Shown one piece after another: positions 44,229 through 53,221 of a DNA stretch of 55,725 nucleotides. The DNA is from Bacteroidales bacterium (GTDB lineage: Bacteria > Bacteroidota > Bacteroidia > Bacteroidales > UBA10428): assembly GCA_016931575.1 (NCBI GenBank), contig JAFGEO010000047.1:1-55725 (forward strand), written 5' to 3'. The translations under genes were made by a program, and so were the position numbers. Position 1 is the first letter of the stretch. Every line of letters begins with the position of its first letter. The notes under the pieces were generated by a model, which was not told where the DNA came from, did not search any database, and saw nothing but the letters and a program-made list of their open reading frames with translations.

Positions 44229-44451
44229 CATCATTCACAATAATATTGCAGACTTGAAAGCTATCAGTATATCAAATTTATAGATAATCTCTGCATTTTT
44301 TTCAATATGCCTATTATATGTTGAATTGTTTAAATTACTAAAAAAATACTTGCTAAACAATCCATGACCTGATTTGTCAGGAACTTAGGCAGATTTAAAA
44401 AAGATCCCCAGAATCCGGAGCAGATAAAAAGTTGATTATGGGCTGTGCAGG

Positions 44452-46482
44452 TTATTGAACCCTCAAATCCTCAGGCACCATATTCACCTTCATAAATACA
44501 AGCCCTTCCACCTCCGCGAGCGGAACAAGTTCTACACGTCGGTTGTACGTTCTGCCTTCCGGGGAGTCACTCCCGTCCCTTTTGGTATTGATAGCCGCAG
44601 GCTCTGTCTCTCCCTTTCCCTCGAGCTCGAAACGACTGGCTTTTACCTGATCATCAATAAGGTATCCGAGAACAGCCTCAGACCGCTTCCGGGATAGTAA
44701 AAGATTATAGCTTTCAGAACCCTTTGAATCGGTATGACCCTCAATCCTGAATTTCAATTCCGGATTCTCCAGCAACAGAGTCTTAATATCGTTCAGGTAA
44801 GTCTGGTATTCATTCCTGAGCTTAAAATCATCAAAGTTGTACAACAAGAATTCAAGGTAAAGGGTATCTGCCTCCTCCAGCAGCATTGGGACAAGCCCCT
44901 CCGGATTTTCTTCAGGTGAGCCTCCCTCTCCGGATAAAGCTGAAGCAAGGAGCACTTCTTCATCCGAAGAATCCGTCAATTTTACATCCCTGACTGAAAC
45001 GATGCCCGAGCTGTTATCCATAACCAGGTCGAAATTTCCTGCGGGAAGCACTGCGGTATATTCGCCGGTAGGACTAACTTCATACCTCCTCAAGGTGTCA
45101 CCTGTTTCCGTATTAACGACAGCAAGGCTGTAATCGTCGTAATTCGTGGAATCAACCCCTTCTGCTTTCCCCCTGACATTGAATCGGGGACTGTTAGCAA
45201 ATACCATGCTATTGTAGCGGATAATGTCGTACCCGTTGGAGGTTTCTTCAATCCTCGACATAAGGCCTGAGACATGCTCATCCAGGGGATAGTAGAATAA
45301 ATCGTCGTCGGTCGTACTTACCGGTGCCCCCATGTTGATTGGCTGACGCCATGCACCATTGTCCCTTTTCAGGGCATAAAAGATGTCATAACCCCCCATG
45401 CTCAAATGCCCCTGTGAGCTGAAATATAAAATTTCATCATCTACATTGATGATGGGTGTTTCCTCATTGAAAGGCGTATTTATCTTTGGACCGAGATTCT
45501 CTGCCGGACCCCAATCACCGTTAGCAGCACGTTCAGATTTGTACAAATCAAGGCCTCCATACCCCCCTTCCCGGTTACTGGTAAAATAAAGTGTGTTGCC
45601 GTCTGCAGATATGCTGGCATGTGTCTCGTGATAAACTGTATTAATATTTTTATTCAGGGCCTTGAGTTTGGTCCACTCACCTTCCTCACAATGGCTGGAA
45701 TAGATCTCTCCGGCATTAGGCGGTTCATAGTAATAAAGGAAGAGTGTTGCCCCGTCAGCGGAGGCACTTACCAGAATATGGTCGCCATCTGAGCCAAGCT
45801 TCGGAGTGATATTTTCAGGAGTTCCCCATACTCCTTTTTCCTGTCTTACCTGCATAACTGCGTCATAGAATTTCAATTCTTCCATATAATACAGCAGGCT
45901 GTCATGATCAACCAGAACGGGATTATAATTCGAAAAAACCGTGTTGATCTGTTCCGGGAGGCGTTCGGTCCTTGGTTCGTTAGGGAAGGCATTCAGCATC
46001 CGTGCGTTATTACAGCGTTCGAGATGCATGTCGATAACCGCCAGAAAATCCGGGTCACTCACTGCCATCCGGTCCTTTAACTTGCTGAAAATCTCTTCGG
46101 CCTTATCAATATCGCCGTTAATCCGGTAGGCAATTCCCAGCATTAACCATGACCTGAGAGGAGCATGGGTTTCATCGAACCGATCCTCAAAATCTTCACT
46201 GACAGATTCTGCGGCCAGTTCAAGGTAGGGAACAGATTTCTCTTTCTTACCGCGGATATTCAGGTAACAATACCCGATCTTATAGGCAATGTGGGCATTG
46301 AAAACCTCTTTCTTTTCTAGCAGGAGATACAAAGGCAGCGCTTCGACATACTCGTTTGCATTTAGAAATTCTTCTGCTTCATCAAAAATATCTTCATTAG
46401 AAAGCCATATCTGACCTTCAGCAGGAGATGCCAGAATCCATGAAAGTGTGAACGCTGTGAACAAGTAGATGAGGGATTTCAT
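44452..46482 (-). CDS. TPR-PD40-OmpA protein with carboxypeptidase-regulatory-like insert (paralogue 3)
   Basis: A 676-residue protein: signal peptide (SLIYLFTAFTLSWILASPAEG), TPR helices with SWLMLGIAYRINGDIDKAEE, a PD40 propeller (FTSNREGGYGGLDLYK, YFSSQGHLSMGGYDIFYALK), and then a beta-sandwich (FNVRGKAEGVDSTNYDDYSL) that looks like the carboxypeptidase-regulatory/CNA_B type. The OmpA domain is EGHTDSKGSESYNLLLSRKR with GRTYNRRVEL, both binding residues present. The last segment is MVPEDLRVQ, like the tail of paralogue 2. The insert and intact GHTD distinguish it from its neighbour. No -7 box was found upstream, so it may be transcribed with paralogue 4 (65-base gap). Confidence 0.85.
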   Translation of the reverse strand: MKSLIYLFTAFTLSWILASPAEGQIWLSNEDIFDEAEEFLNANEYVEALPLYLLLEKKEVFNAHIAYKIGYCYLNIRGKKEKSVPYLELAAESVSEDFEDRFDETHAPLRSWLMLGIAYRINGDIDKAEEIFSKLKDRMAVSDPDFLAVIDMHLERCNNARMLNAFPNEPRTERLPEQINTVFSNYNPVLVDHDSLLYYMEELKFYDAVMQVRQEKGVWGTPENITPKLGSDGDHILVSASADGATLFLYYYEPPNAGEIYSSHCEEGEWTKLKALNKNINTVYHETHASISADGNTLYFTSNREGGYGGLDLYKSERAANGDWGPAENLGPKINTPFNEETPIINVDDEILYFSSQGHLSMGGYDIFYALKRDNGAWRQPINMGAPVSTTDDDLFYYPLDEHVSGLMSRIEETSNGYDIIRYNSMVFANSPRFNVRGKAEGVDSTNYDDYSLAVVNTETGDTLRRYEVSPTGEYTAVLPAGNFDLVMDNSSGIVSVRDVKLTDSSDEEVLLASALSGEGGSPEENPEGLVPMLLEEADTLYLEFLLYNFDDFKLRNEYQTYLNDIKTLLLENPELKFRIEGHTDSKGSESYNLLLSRKRSEAVLGYLIDDQVKASRFELEGKGETEPAAINTKRDGSDSPEGRTYNRRVELVPLAEVEGLVFMKVNMVPEDLRVQ

Positions 46483-46547
46483 CTTATTTATTTTTTTGTT
46501 GGATACACTATTTTATCTGCTAATCCCAATAACAATTCAATCCTCAC

Positions 46548-49500
46548 CTATTTTTTCTTTCTCCTGCGTATTGTGTAAAGGATTATTAATATTATCAGCG
46601 CAATATTAACTAAAATCAATGTTGATATAAACCTTTTACTCTTCCAGAAAGAAGCTTTGCCTCCTTTATCCGCATCCTCGAAGAAGCTTCCCATATCCAT
46701 TTTAAGACCTTTTTCAAGGACCATTCTGAGTAAAAGATTATTTATGTCTGAATCACTGAAATTATAATTCTGTGTTGAAGCAATAAGATACTGAACGAGT
46801 TCAAGAGGATCTGAGAAGGCCCGGATGGATGTATCCGCCAATGCTTTATTTATTTCAGGCATGTTGTAAGATATCAGCTTATCAGCAAATTCTCCAACAT
46901 CAGTTATTCCAGTGAGACGGACCAGTAAATCGTAAACACTTTCTCTGCTGTAATCTTTCTGCCGTGACTGGTTAATCAGGTAATTCAGCAAATCCTCGTA
47001 GCTCGAATTATCCCTGATATCATTCAGCGCCTCCGTTATTTGTAACTTCAGTGTTCCTTCAGCCTGCGAAGCCAGCAATTCCTGGAATTTCCTCAGGTTG
47101 AAAATCCGTTTCTCCTGTGTGTTTTGCAGGGCATCCATAAGTTCTTTTGCGGAATAGGAACTCTCTGAAATCCCGGAGAACAGGTATTCAACCAGGTCAA
47201 TTGCATTAAATAAGTTATTTAGCTCCATGTTCAGAACTACCAGCTTATCATGCAAACCACCTTCCGAATTAACCAGCAGATTCTGGAAAAACGAGTTTAG
47301 CTCTTCAGTGGTTGACGCCAGGTAAAGCATATCCCGGGCTTCCTCTGCCCCATAATTTTGTTTCAGCTTATCCCATGTCTGCGGGTGTGTAAGGTTCTGA
47401 TCCTGTGGCATCGATAGTGGATCCCGACCTGCAGTGAACGTACTTATCTGGAATAACAGTTTGTTTTCATTATGCAGGGTATTCAGCACCATTGACATCA
47501 GTGTATTACGGATTTCATTTTCATGAAAGTAAGCCGACTGATCCAGAAGGATGAGGTATTCATAGGGTATATCTGCGCTATCAAGAAGAGCAGCCTGAAT
47601 TTCACCGGGCACCTCACTGATAGCTGTAAAGTCTGCAGAGAAATCCTGCATGCGGCGTTGAGTAAAAAGGATGGCAAACATCGCCTGAACCTCCTCAGCT
47701 GTAAAGGATTCCACGGCCGCAGCCTTTATTAAGAGCTCATAGAGGCTGTAATAATCCTTTAGGCTTGTGTTATCCATCCGGTTCAGATACTCTTTCAGAG
47801 ATTCAGAAGCTATTTCCTGAAGGTAGTTGTTCCCCAGCCTGCTTTGCAGGGATGCATCCAGGGATTCTGTCTTTTCCGAACCTGCAAGCAAGGGAGCTTC
47901 ATAATTGATGACAACTTCAGTCTCAGAAATATTTCCTTCCGGGTCGGTAGCGGTAAAACGAATGGCATTCTTTCCGGGTTGGGGTCCATAAAAATAGGTG
48001 AACCGGCTATTAACATCTGACAGGTTTTCCTGGCTTGCCGGAACATTGTCGACCTGTACTGATATATTCAGGTGAGAACCTTGCGGCAGTGTAAGTTCAA
48101 TTGGCACTGCATCGGAATCGTTTACCTCGTAAAAAGATTGTTTAACCCCGATGGCAGGAAGGGGTTTTGATTCGGCAACTTGCACGGGCACATAAGGCTT
48201 TGAAGTCTCTTTCATCCTGATATCGTTGAGTGCAAGCTGATTCTCCTTCTGGTCGATCTTAAAACTGATTTCCTTCTGGTAAGTTTCAACTCCATCTCCC
48301 TCAATAACGAAGATATAATCCCCCTGTGGGGCAGAAAGGTCAAATGCCCCCGAACGATTGATCTTCTGCTCATCAACCAGCTGCCGCCCGTTTTTCGTGA
48401 TCAGCTTTGCTTTCAGATCGGTTGCTGCTGCAGATTCCAGTTCATTAGCCTGAATTGTACCTGTTATGTTGAAGGTTCTGGGGATTTTCTTATTGTATAC
48501 CTCAACCTCATAGATATCCAGCATCCCATTGCCTGACTCTTCATTGTAAAAAGTATAAAGGCCAAATGCATCCACGCCGATGGGACAAAAAAACAGGTTA
48601 TCATTGGTTGTATTGACCGGGTAACCCATGTTCTGCGGGGGAGTCCAGGTACCGTTGCTGTTAAGCGTACTGACAAAGACATCGTACCCCCCGATGGTGG
48701 AATGTCCTTCAGAACTAAAAAAGAGAGTATTCCCTCCATTGCTCAGAAAGGGAGTATCCTCATTACTCGGGGAATTAACAACGGGACCCAGGTTGACTGG
48801 TTCCCCCCACTCCCCGTTTGAATTGCGTTTGGATTTGTAGATGTCCAGGCCTCCATAGCCTCCAGCCCTGTTTGATGTAAAAATCAGGCTCTGCCCGTCA
48901 GGCGAAAGCGATGCATGGGATTCCCAATACTTGGTGTTTATGTTGTCATTAAGCTTTTCAAGAGGGGCCCACTTATTATTCAATCGTTTGCTGGTATAGA
49001 TATTCCCGTCGTAATTATCGCTGCGGTAAACAAAGAGTTCATCACCATGATAGGATAGTCCGGTAGCATAGGAATCATCATCCACTGCGAATTCAGGGGT
49101 TAGGTCAACAGGTTCTGACCATTGATTATTTGTACCTTTATAGGATATGAAAACGCCTGTATAGAAAGGAAGTTTCCGGTTGAAGATCATTACCTTCCCA
49201 TCTCCTGAAATAACAGGATTAAAATCCTCCCTCTGCGAATTGATTTTGGCTCCGAGATTTTTGGGCGAGAAGTAGATCTTCTCATTGACCGTCTTTTTTG
49301 CCCGCTGGCAGGCCTCAATATCTGCCCTTACAACATCATGATCGAACTCATCCGGAGAGGCGAGATTCAGAAAGCGCTGATAGCTTTCGATCGCCTCATT
49401 AAACATGTTATTCACATGGTAGGCCCTCCCCAGGTAATATTGAGTTTCGGGAGGGGCAAGCTTTTCCTTGTAGGAGTCCTGTTTGTATTTAAAATTGATA

Positions 49501-49772
49501 TGTTGCGCAGCAGTTTTCAGATACTTAATTGCCTTCGGATACTGGTAGATATCGTTCAGGTAACAGACACCAATGCGGCTCTGAACATTATAATTCTCAG
49601 GTTCAGCCCTTAAAATCCGGTGGTACAAGGGCAGTGCTTCCTGATATTCTTCAAACAGAAAATAAGATTCTGCCTCTACAAACCATTCCCTTACATCCTG
49701 AGACTGTGAAGTCCGCGTAATGAAAAAAGTCAAAACCAGTACGATTAGGAAGGGGTATCTGTTTCTGTGCAT
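46548..49772 (-). CDS. TPR-PD40 protein with helical domain and C-terminal membrane anchor (paralogue 4)
   Basis: A 1074-residue protein (ATG at 49772, three codons after a TTG start). After the signal peptide come TPR helices (SYFLFEEYQEALPLYHRILR), a PD40 propeller (FTSNRAGGYGGLDIYKSKRN, FFSSEGHSTIGGYDVFVSTL), a regulatory-like sandwich (FNITGTIQANELESAAATDL) and a Cadherin-like strand block (ENLSDVNSRFTYFYGPQPGK). About 390 helical residues follow (YLNRMDNTSLKDYYSLYELL and several similar leucine-rich units), then one transmembrane helix near the end (STLILVNIALIILIILYTI) and RRRKKK. With a cleaved signal peptide this places the bulk in the periplasm and the tail in the cytoplasm, an inner-membrane anchor in contrast to the OmpA paralogues. 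The helical domain is not recognised. Confidence 0.78.
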   Translation of the reverse strand: MHRNRYPFLIVLVLTFFITRTSQSQDVREWFVEAESYFLFEEYQEALPLYHRILRAEPENYNVQSRIGVCYLNDIYQYPKAIKYLKTAAQHINFKYKQDSYKEKLAPPETQYYLGRAYHVNNMFNEAIESYQRFLNLASPDEFDHDVVRADIEACQRAKKTVNEKIYFSPKNLGAKINSQREDFNPVISGDGKVMIFNRKLPFYTGVFISYKGTNNQWSEPVDLTPEFAVDDDSYATGLSYHGDELFVYRSDNYDGNIYTSKRLNNKWAPLEKLNDNINTKYWESHASLSPDGQSLIFTSNRAGGYGGLDIYKSKRNSNGEWGEPVNLGPVVNSPSNEDTPFLSNGGNTLFFSSEGHSTIGGYDVFVSTLNSNGTWTPPQNMGYPVNTTNDNLFFCPIGVDAFGLYTFYNEESGNGMLDIYEVEVYNKKIPRTFNITGTIQANELESAAATDLKAKLITKNGRQLVDEQKINRSGAFDLSAPQGDYIFVIEGDGVETYQKEISFKIDQKENQLALNDIRMKETSKPYVPVQVAESKPLPAIGVKQSFYEVNDSDAVPIELTLPQGSHLNISVQVDNVPASQENLSDVNSRFTYFYGPQPGKNAIRFTATDPEGNISETEVVINYEAPLLAGSEKTESLDASLQSRLGNNYLQEIASESLKEYLNRMDNTSLKDYYSLYELLIKAAAVESFTAEEVQAMFAILFTQRRMQDFSADFTAISEVPGEIQAALLDSADIPYEYLILLDQSAYFHENEIRNTLMSMVLNTLHNENKLLFQISTFTAGRDPLSMPQDQNLTHPQTWDKLKQNYGAEEARDMLYLASTTEELNSFFQNLLVNSEGGLHDKLVVLNMELNNLFNAIDLVEYLFSGISESSYSAKELMDALQNTQEKRIFNLRKFQELLASQAEGTLKLQITEALNDIRDNSSYEDLLNYLINQSRQKDYSRESVYDLLVRLTGITDVGEFADKLISYNMPEINKALADTSIRAFSDPLELVQYLIASTQNYNFSDSDINNLLLRMVLEKGLKMDMGSFFEDADKGGKASFWKSKRFISTLILVNIALIILIILYTIRRRKKK

Positions 49773-49795
49773 GCAACGCAAAGCTTGGTTTGTAA

Positions 49796-49803
49796 CAAAT
49801 TTA
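49796..49803 (-). promoter_or_regulatory. Candidate -7 box of PD40 paralogue 4
   Basis: Minus-strand TAAATTTG, exact TAnnTTTG match, 23 bases before the chosen ATG. Confidence 0.45.
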
Positions 49804-49889
49804 ACAAAAAGTTGTTATGCTCAATACCTTATTCTTAATCAAATTGTTCAAAAGCTTTGCCAATAGTTAATTTCAGCTTGCCAGCTTGT

Positions 49890-51197
49890 TCAAAAAAGAG
49901 GAAAATCCACTTTAATGTTTTCACCGATAGCCTTGACAAAGGAACCACCGAGTGCCCCATCGATTACCCGGTGATCATAAGTAAGTGACAGGATCATAAT
50001 ATCCCTGATGCCAATACATTCCTGTCCATTCAGGTTTACAACAGCAGGTTTTTTCTTAATGGCACCAACTGCCAGGATAGCTGCCTCAGGCTGGTTAATA
50101 ATGGGTGTGCCGGACACATTTTCATACTGACCCATGTTGGTAATCGTAAATGTACCCCCTTTTATTTCTGATGGCTCAAGCTTTCCTTTTCTGGCTCTTT
50201 CTGCAAGATCTGACAGGGACTTTGCCAGGTTGGTAAAATTTCTTTTGTCAGCGTCCTTAATTACCGGAACGATCAGGTTACCGTCCGGAAGGGCTGTGGC
50301 AACCCCTATATTAATATATCCCTTACGGATGATATAATTCCCTGAAACAGATATATTGACATCCGGAAATAATTTCAGGGCTTTCACTGACGCCTCGATA
50401 ATCACTGGGGTGTAGGTCAGTTTGATCCCGAATTTCTCCAGAAAAGCTTCCTTATTGGCTTCCCTCCATTGTACCAATCCGGTCACATCGATTTCAACCA
50501 TGCTGGTTACATGGGGAGAAGTTCGCTTAGAGCGGACCATGTGCTCAGCGATCAGCTGCCGTGTCCTGCTCATAGGAATTACCTCCTCTCCGGGCCTTGG
50601 AACAGGTGCCTCTTCAGCGGATATTGTCCCAGAACCAGTCACTGCCGGCTGAACCGGGCGATCAGCCCCGGATTGCTGATAAACCTTCCTTCCGCTTCGG
50701 AGGTAATCGTTCAGGTCGTTGCGGGTTATTCTGCCCTTCATCCCTGTCCCTTCGATTTGTTTCAGCTCATCTGTTGTTATTCCGCGGTCCCTGGCAAGGA
50801 ATCTGATAAACGGAGTAATTTCACGATCATTTTCCGATGCTGTCCCCGGCGGTTGTAGCTTTTTCCTTTTTGCTTTCTTCTCGGGAGGAGATTTGGGAGA
50901 GGGGGCCTCAGTCAAGGCTTTGTCCAGCGATGTTTCATCCTTTTCAGGTTCTTCTTCTCCATTGTCGATGACGGCGAGTACTTCCCCAACTTTTGGGATC
51001 TCTCCGTCATGATAAATAATCCGGGTAAGGACTCCCGATGCTGGTGAAGGTACTTCCGTATCCACCTTATCAGTGGCTACCTCCAGAAGAGGTTGATCTT
51101 TTTCAATCCGGTCACCTTCCCTGATAAACCAGCGGGTAATGGTAGCTTCAATGATACCTTCGCCCATAGCAGACAGTATTAGCTCTATTTTAGCCAT
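49890..51197 (-). CDS. 2-oxo acid dehydrogenase E2 (dihydrolipoamide acyltransferase)
   Basis: A 435-residue E2 core. Residues 1-80 form a lipoyl domain with lipoylated Lys44 in EVATDKVDTEV. A Pro/Lys/Glu-rich linker follows, then the E3-binding peripheral domain (ITPFIRFLARDRGITTDEL and GMKGRITRNDLNDYL), and the catalytic domain, ending in SLTYDHRVIDGALGG with His409 and Asp413. The lipoyl start IELILSAMGEGIIEATITRW is like branched-chain or pyruvate E2s; which acyl-CoA is made cannot be told without E1 and E3, which are not in the window. It is 6 bases downstream of the GT2 fusion gene, so co-transcribed with it, though the functions look unrelated. Confidence 0.92.
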   Translation of the reverse strand: MAKIELILSAMGEGIIEATITRWFIREGDRIEKDQPLLEVATDKVDTEVPSPASGVLTRIIYHDGEIPKVGEVLAVIDNGEEEPEKDETSLDKALTEAPSPKSPPEKKAKRKKLQPPGTASENDREITPFIRFLARDRGITTDELKQIEGTGMKGRITRNDLNDYLRSGRKVYQQSGADRPVQPAVTGSGTISAEEAPVPRPGEEVIPMSRTRQLIAEHMVRSKRTSPHVTSMVEIDVTGLVQWREANKEAFLEKFGIKLTYTPVIIEASVKALKLFPDVNISVSGNYIIRKGYINIGVATALPDGNLIVPVIKDADKRNFTNLAKSLSDLAERARKGKLEPSEIKGGTFTITNMGQYENVSGTPIINQPEAAILAVGAIKKKPAVVNLNGQECIGIRDIMILSLTYDHRVIDGALGGSFVKAIGENIKVDFPLF

Positions 51198-51203
51198 ATA
51201 TTC

Positions 51204-53162
51204 TTAGTTCCCCAGAAACTTAATGTCGCGCAGAAGAATCGAAAGGTCATTTCTGATTTTATAATCTTTTGCGTACAACAAGTTCATGCGCTTAATGGTT
51301 TCCCCGGAGAGCGGTTTTTCTTTTCCCGCCGGCACCGGGGTGAGGATCCCGGGCACAATGTCTGGAAGAATTTTATCTTCTTCCTGACCTGTTTCTGCCA
51401 GCCCTATCCATGATTTTACCCCAAAAAGAACACGGAAGATGTTCCTGATGAAACCCAGAGGATTCTTCTGGAGAGCCAAAAGAAATGGGGAAATCCCCAG
51501 GATGAGCAGGCTGATCAGAATATCAAATAGTTTCTTTTTCCTGCGCACAATGCTACTGCTTAAGGCATTGAGGTGAAGCACATACAATTCACCGGCAGTA
51601 TTTATCGAACTGCTGCCAATAACGGACAGGCTTTCCGGAGGGGCAATTTTAAATTCAACAGGCGTGTCCCCGATCGCCAGCATTGTAGAAATGATATCCT
51701 GAGAAGGAATGTCCCGTGCACAGAAAACGATTTCGTCGATGCGGTTAATGGAGGAAATGTCTTTAAGCTGGTCGAGGTTCCCAATATACTGATCGCCCTG
51801 CCAGTTTCCACGATAATTCACCAATCCGATAAGTACAGGATGGATATCTACCTGTTTCAGAATGTCCATTACCCGGTGACTTTCATCAGGCGAACCGGCA
51901 ATGGCTATTCTCTTCTTCTGCTTGCGGAAATGCAGTCGGGTGACTTTAAATATACTCCCAATGATAAGGCGGGTAAGGAAGAAAGAAAATATTGCCCAGA
52001 GAGCCCCAAACAAAAGCAATGCACGGGAATACCTGAGACTCTCAGGCAAAAGCGCATAGATAAGCAGGATTCCAACACTTCCAAAAACGATTCCCCTCAA
52101 CAGGTCAGAGATGTAAATCTTCTTCTCGTATCCGCCGGCGAGGTAGACAAAGAGTATCCAGATTAAAACATAGACCGGCACCACATAGAGCAGGTACTCA
52201 ACCGGATAGTAATCCTCCATTCTGAATTTGTAATGTGCCCATAGGGGCTGAAGCAGCAGGAAACCTGAATAAATGAGTGCCGCATCGAAAAGGGGGGTGA
52301 TGAAATTCAGGAAGAGCCTGCGCAGAATGGAGACGGAAGCCCGAAGGTAAATGGCCAGGTTAATGAGAAGGCTGAATAGCCATGCATTCTTCCTGGAGAA
52401 ATGTTTACGGGCAAAAATGATCATGGCACGATAAAACACCATAACATAGTTGATACTTCCTTTTTTCGTACTTTCTCCTTTATAATGGATGATGGCGGTC
52501 CGGGGGAAATAATAGTTTTTGTATCCGCCCAGAATGATCCGGTAAGAAAGGTCGATATCCTCGCCATACATAAAAAAGGTTTCGTCGAGTAATCCAATCT
52601 CTTCCAGGACTTTTTTCCGGATGAACATAAATGCCCCGGGAAGTACCTCCACACTGTGAACCTGTTCCTTATCCAGGTATCCCAGGTGATACCTGCCAAA
52701 TATTTTTGACTTTGGAAACAGGGCAGATAAACCGAAAATCTTAAAGAATGATACAGCAGGGGTTGGCAGGGACCGTTTTGATTCCGGAAGGAAGTTGCCC
52801 TTTCCGTCTATCATCTTAACCCCCAAACTTCCTGCCAGAGGATTGTTTTCCATAAACTCAAAGCAGCGGAATAAGGTATCCTCCTGAACAATGGTATCTG
52901 GATTGAGGAGAAGCACATAGTTCCCTTTGGCGATTTTTATCCCCTGGTTATTGGCTGTGGAGAAACCCAGGTTTTTTTTGTTCTCGATCTGGATGACATC
53001 CGGAAACTTTTCATGCACCATCTGACAGGAGCCGTCTACAGAGTTATTGTCAACCACAATGATTTCAACAGAAAGATTATCCGATGATTTGTACACCGAA
53101 TGCAAACACTGCTCAAGGAAGTGTTTTACGTTATAGTTGACTATGATTACCGAAAGGTCCAT
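51204..53162 (-). CDS. GT2 glycosyltransferase fused to phosphoglycosyltransferase-like membrane module
   Basis: A 652-residue fusion. Residues 1-270 are a family 2 transferase (LSVIIVNYNVKHFLEQCL, NNLGFSTANNQGIK-like loop KNLGFSTANNQGI, LLLNPDT as metal motif, MYGEDIDLSYRI as ED motif). Residues about 290-410 hold five hydrophobic helices, then a Rossmann-like domain (RIAIAGSPDESHRVMDILKQ, DEIVFCARDIPSQDIISTML) as seen in WbaP-type polyprenyl-phosphate sugar transferases. The C-terminus, KKKLFDILISLLILGISPFL and ILLRDIKFLGN, resembles the end of the bacterial sugar transferase domain, but its catalytic middle is missing. It may initiate or regulate glycan assembly; the second activity is probably lost. 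Confidence 0.8.
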   Translation of the reverse strand: MDLSVIIVNYNVKHFLEQCLHSVYKSSDNLSVEIIVVDNNSVDGSCQMVHEKFPDVIQIENKKNLGFSTANNQGIKIAKGNYVLLLNPDTIVQEDTLFRCFEFMENNPLAGSLGVKMIDGKGNFLPESKRSLPTPAVSFFKIFGLSALFPKSKIFGRYHLGYLDKEQVHSVEVLPGAFMFIRKKVLEEIGLLDETFFMYGEDIDLSYRIILGGYKNYYFPRTAIIHYKGESTKKGSINYVMVFYRAMIIFARKHFSRKNAWLFSLLINLAIYLRASVSILRRLFLNFITPLFDAALIYSGFLLLQPLWAHYKFRMEDYYPVEYLLYVVPVYVLIWILFVYLAGGYEKKIYISDLLRGIVFGSVGILLIYALLPESLRYSRALLLFGALWAIFSFFLTRLIIGSIFKVTRLHFRKQKKRIAIAGSPDESHRVMDILKQVDIHPVLIGLVNYRGNWQGDQYIGNLDQLKDISSINRIDEIVFCARDIPSQDIISTMLAIGDTPVEFKIAPPESLSVIGSSSINTAGELYVLHLNALSSSIVRRKKKLFDILISLLILGISPFLLALQKNPLGFIRNIFRVLFGVKSWIGLAETGQEEDKILPDIVPGILTPVPAGKEKPLSGETIKRMNLLYAKDYKIRNDLSILLRDIKFLGN

Positions 53163-53179
53163 CGGCTCTGAAAAGTTGA

Positions 53180-53187
53180 CAAAGATA
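53180..53187 (-). promoter_or_regulatory. Candidate -7 box of the GT2 fusion/E2 operon
   Basis: Minus-strand TATCTTTG, exact TAnnTTTG match, 17 bases before the GT2 fusion ATG. Confidence 0.5.
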
Positions 53188-53221
53188 AGATATTGATCTT
53201 TCCCATAAGGAGAAAAAAGGA

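Noticed and set aside
44400-44451. Possible terminator after PD40 paralogue 3
   Set aside because: A minus-strand T-run exists, but the preceding stem is only three to four base pairs, too weak to support.
51573-52166. 197-codon plus-strand ORF antisense to the GT2 fusion
   Set aside because: The opposite frame has clear glycosyltransferase and membrane features throughout; this frame is a shadow.
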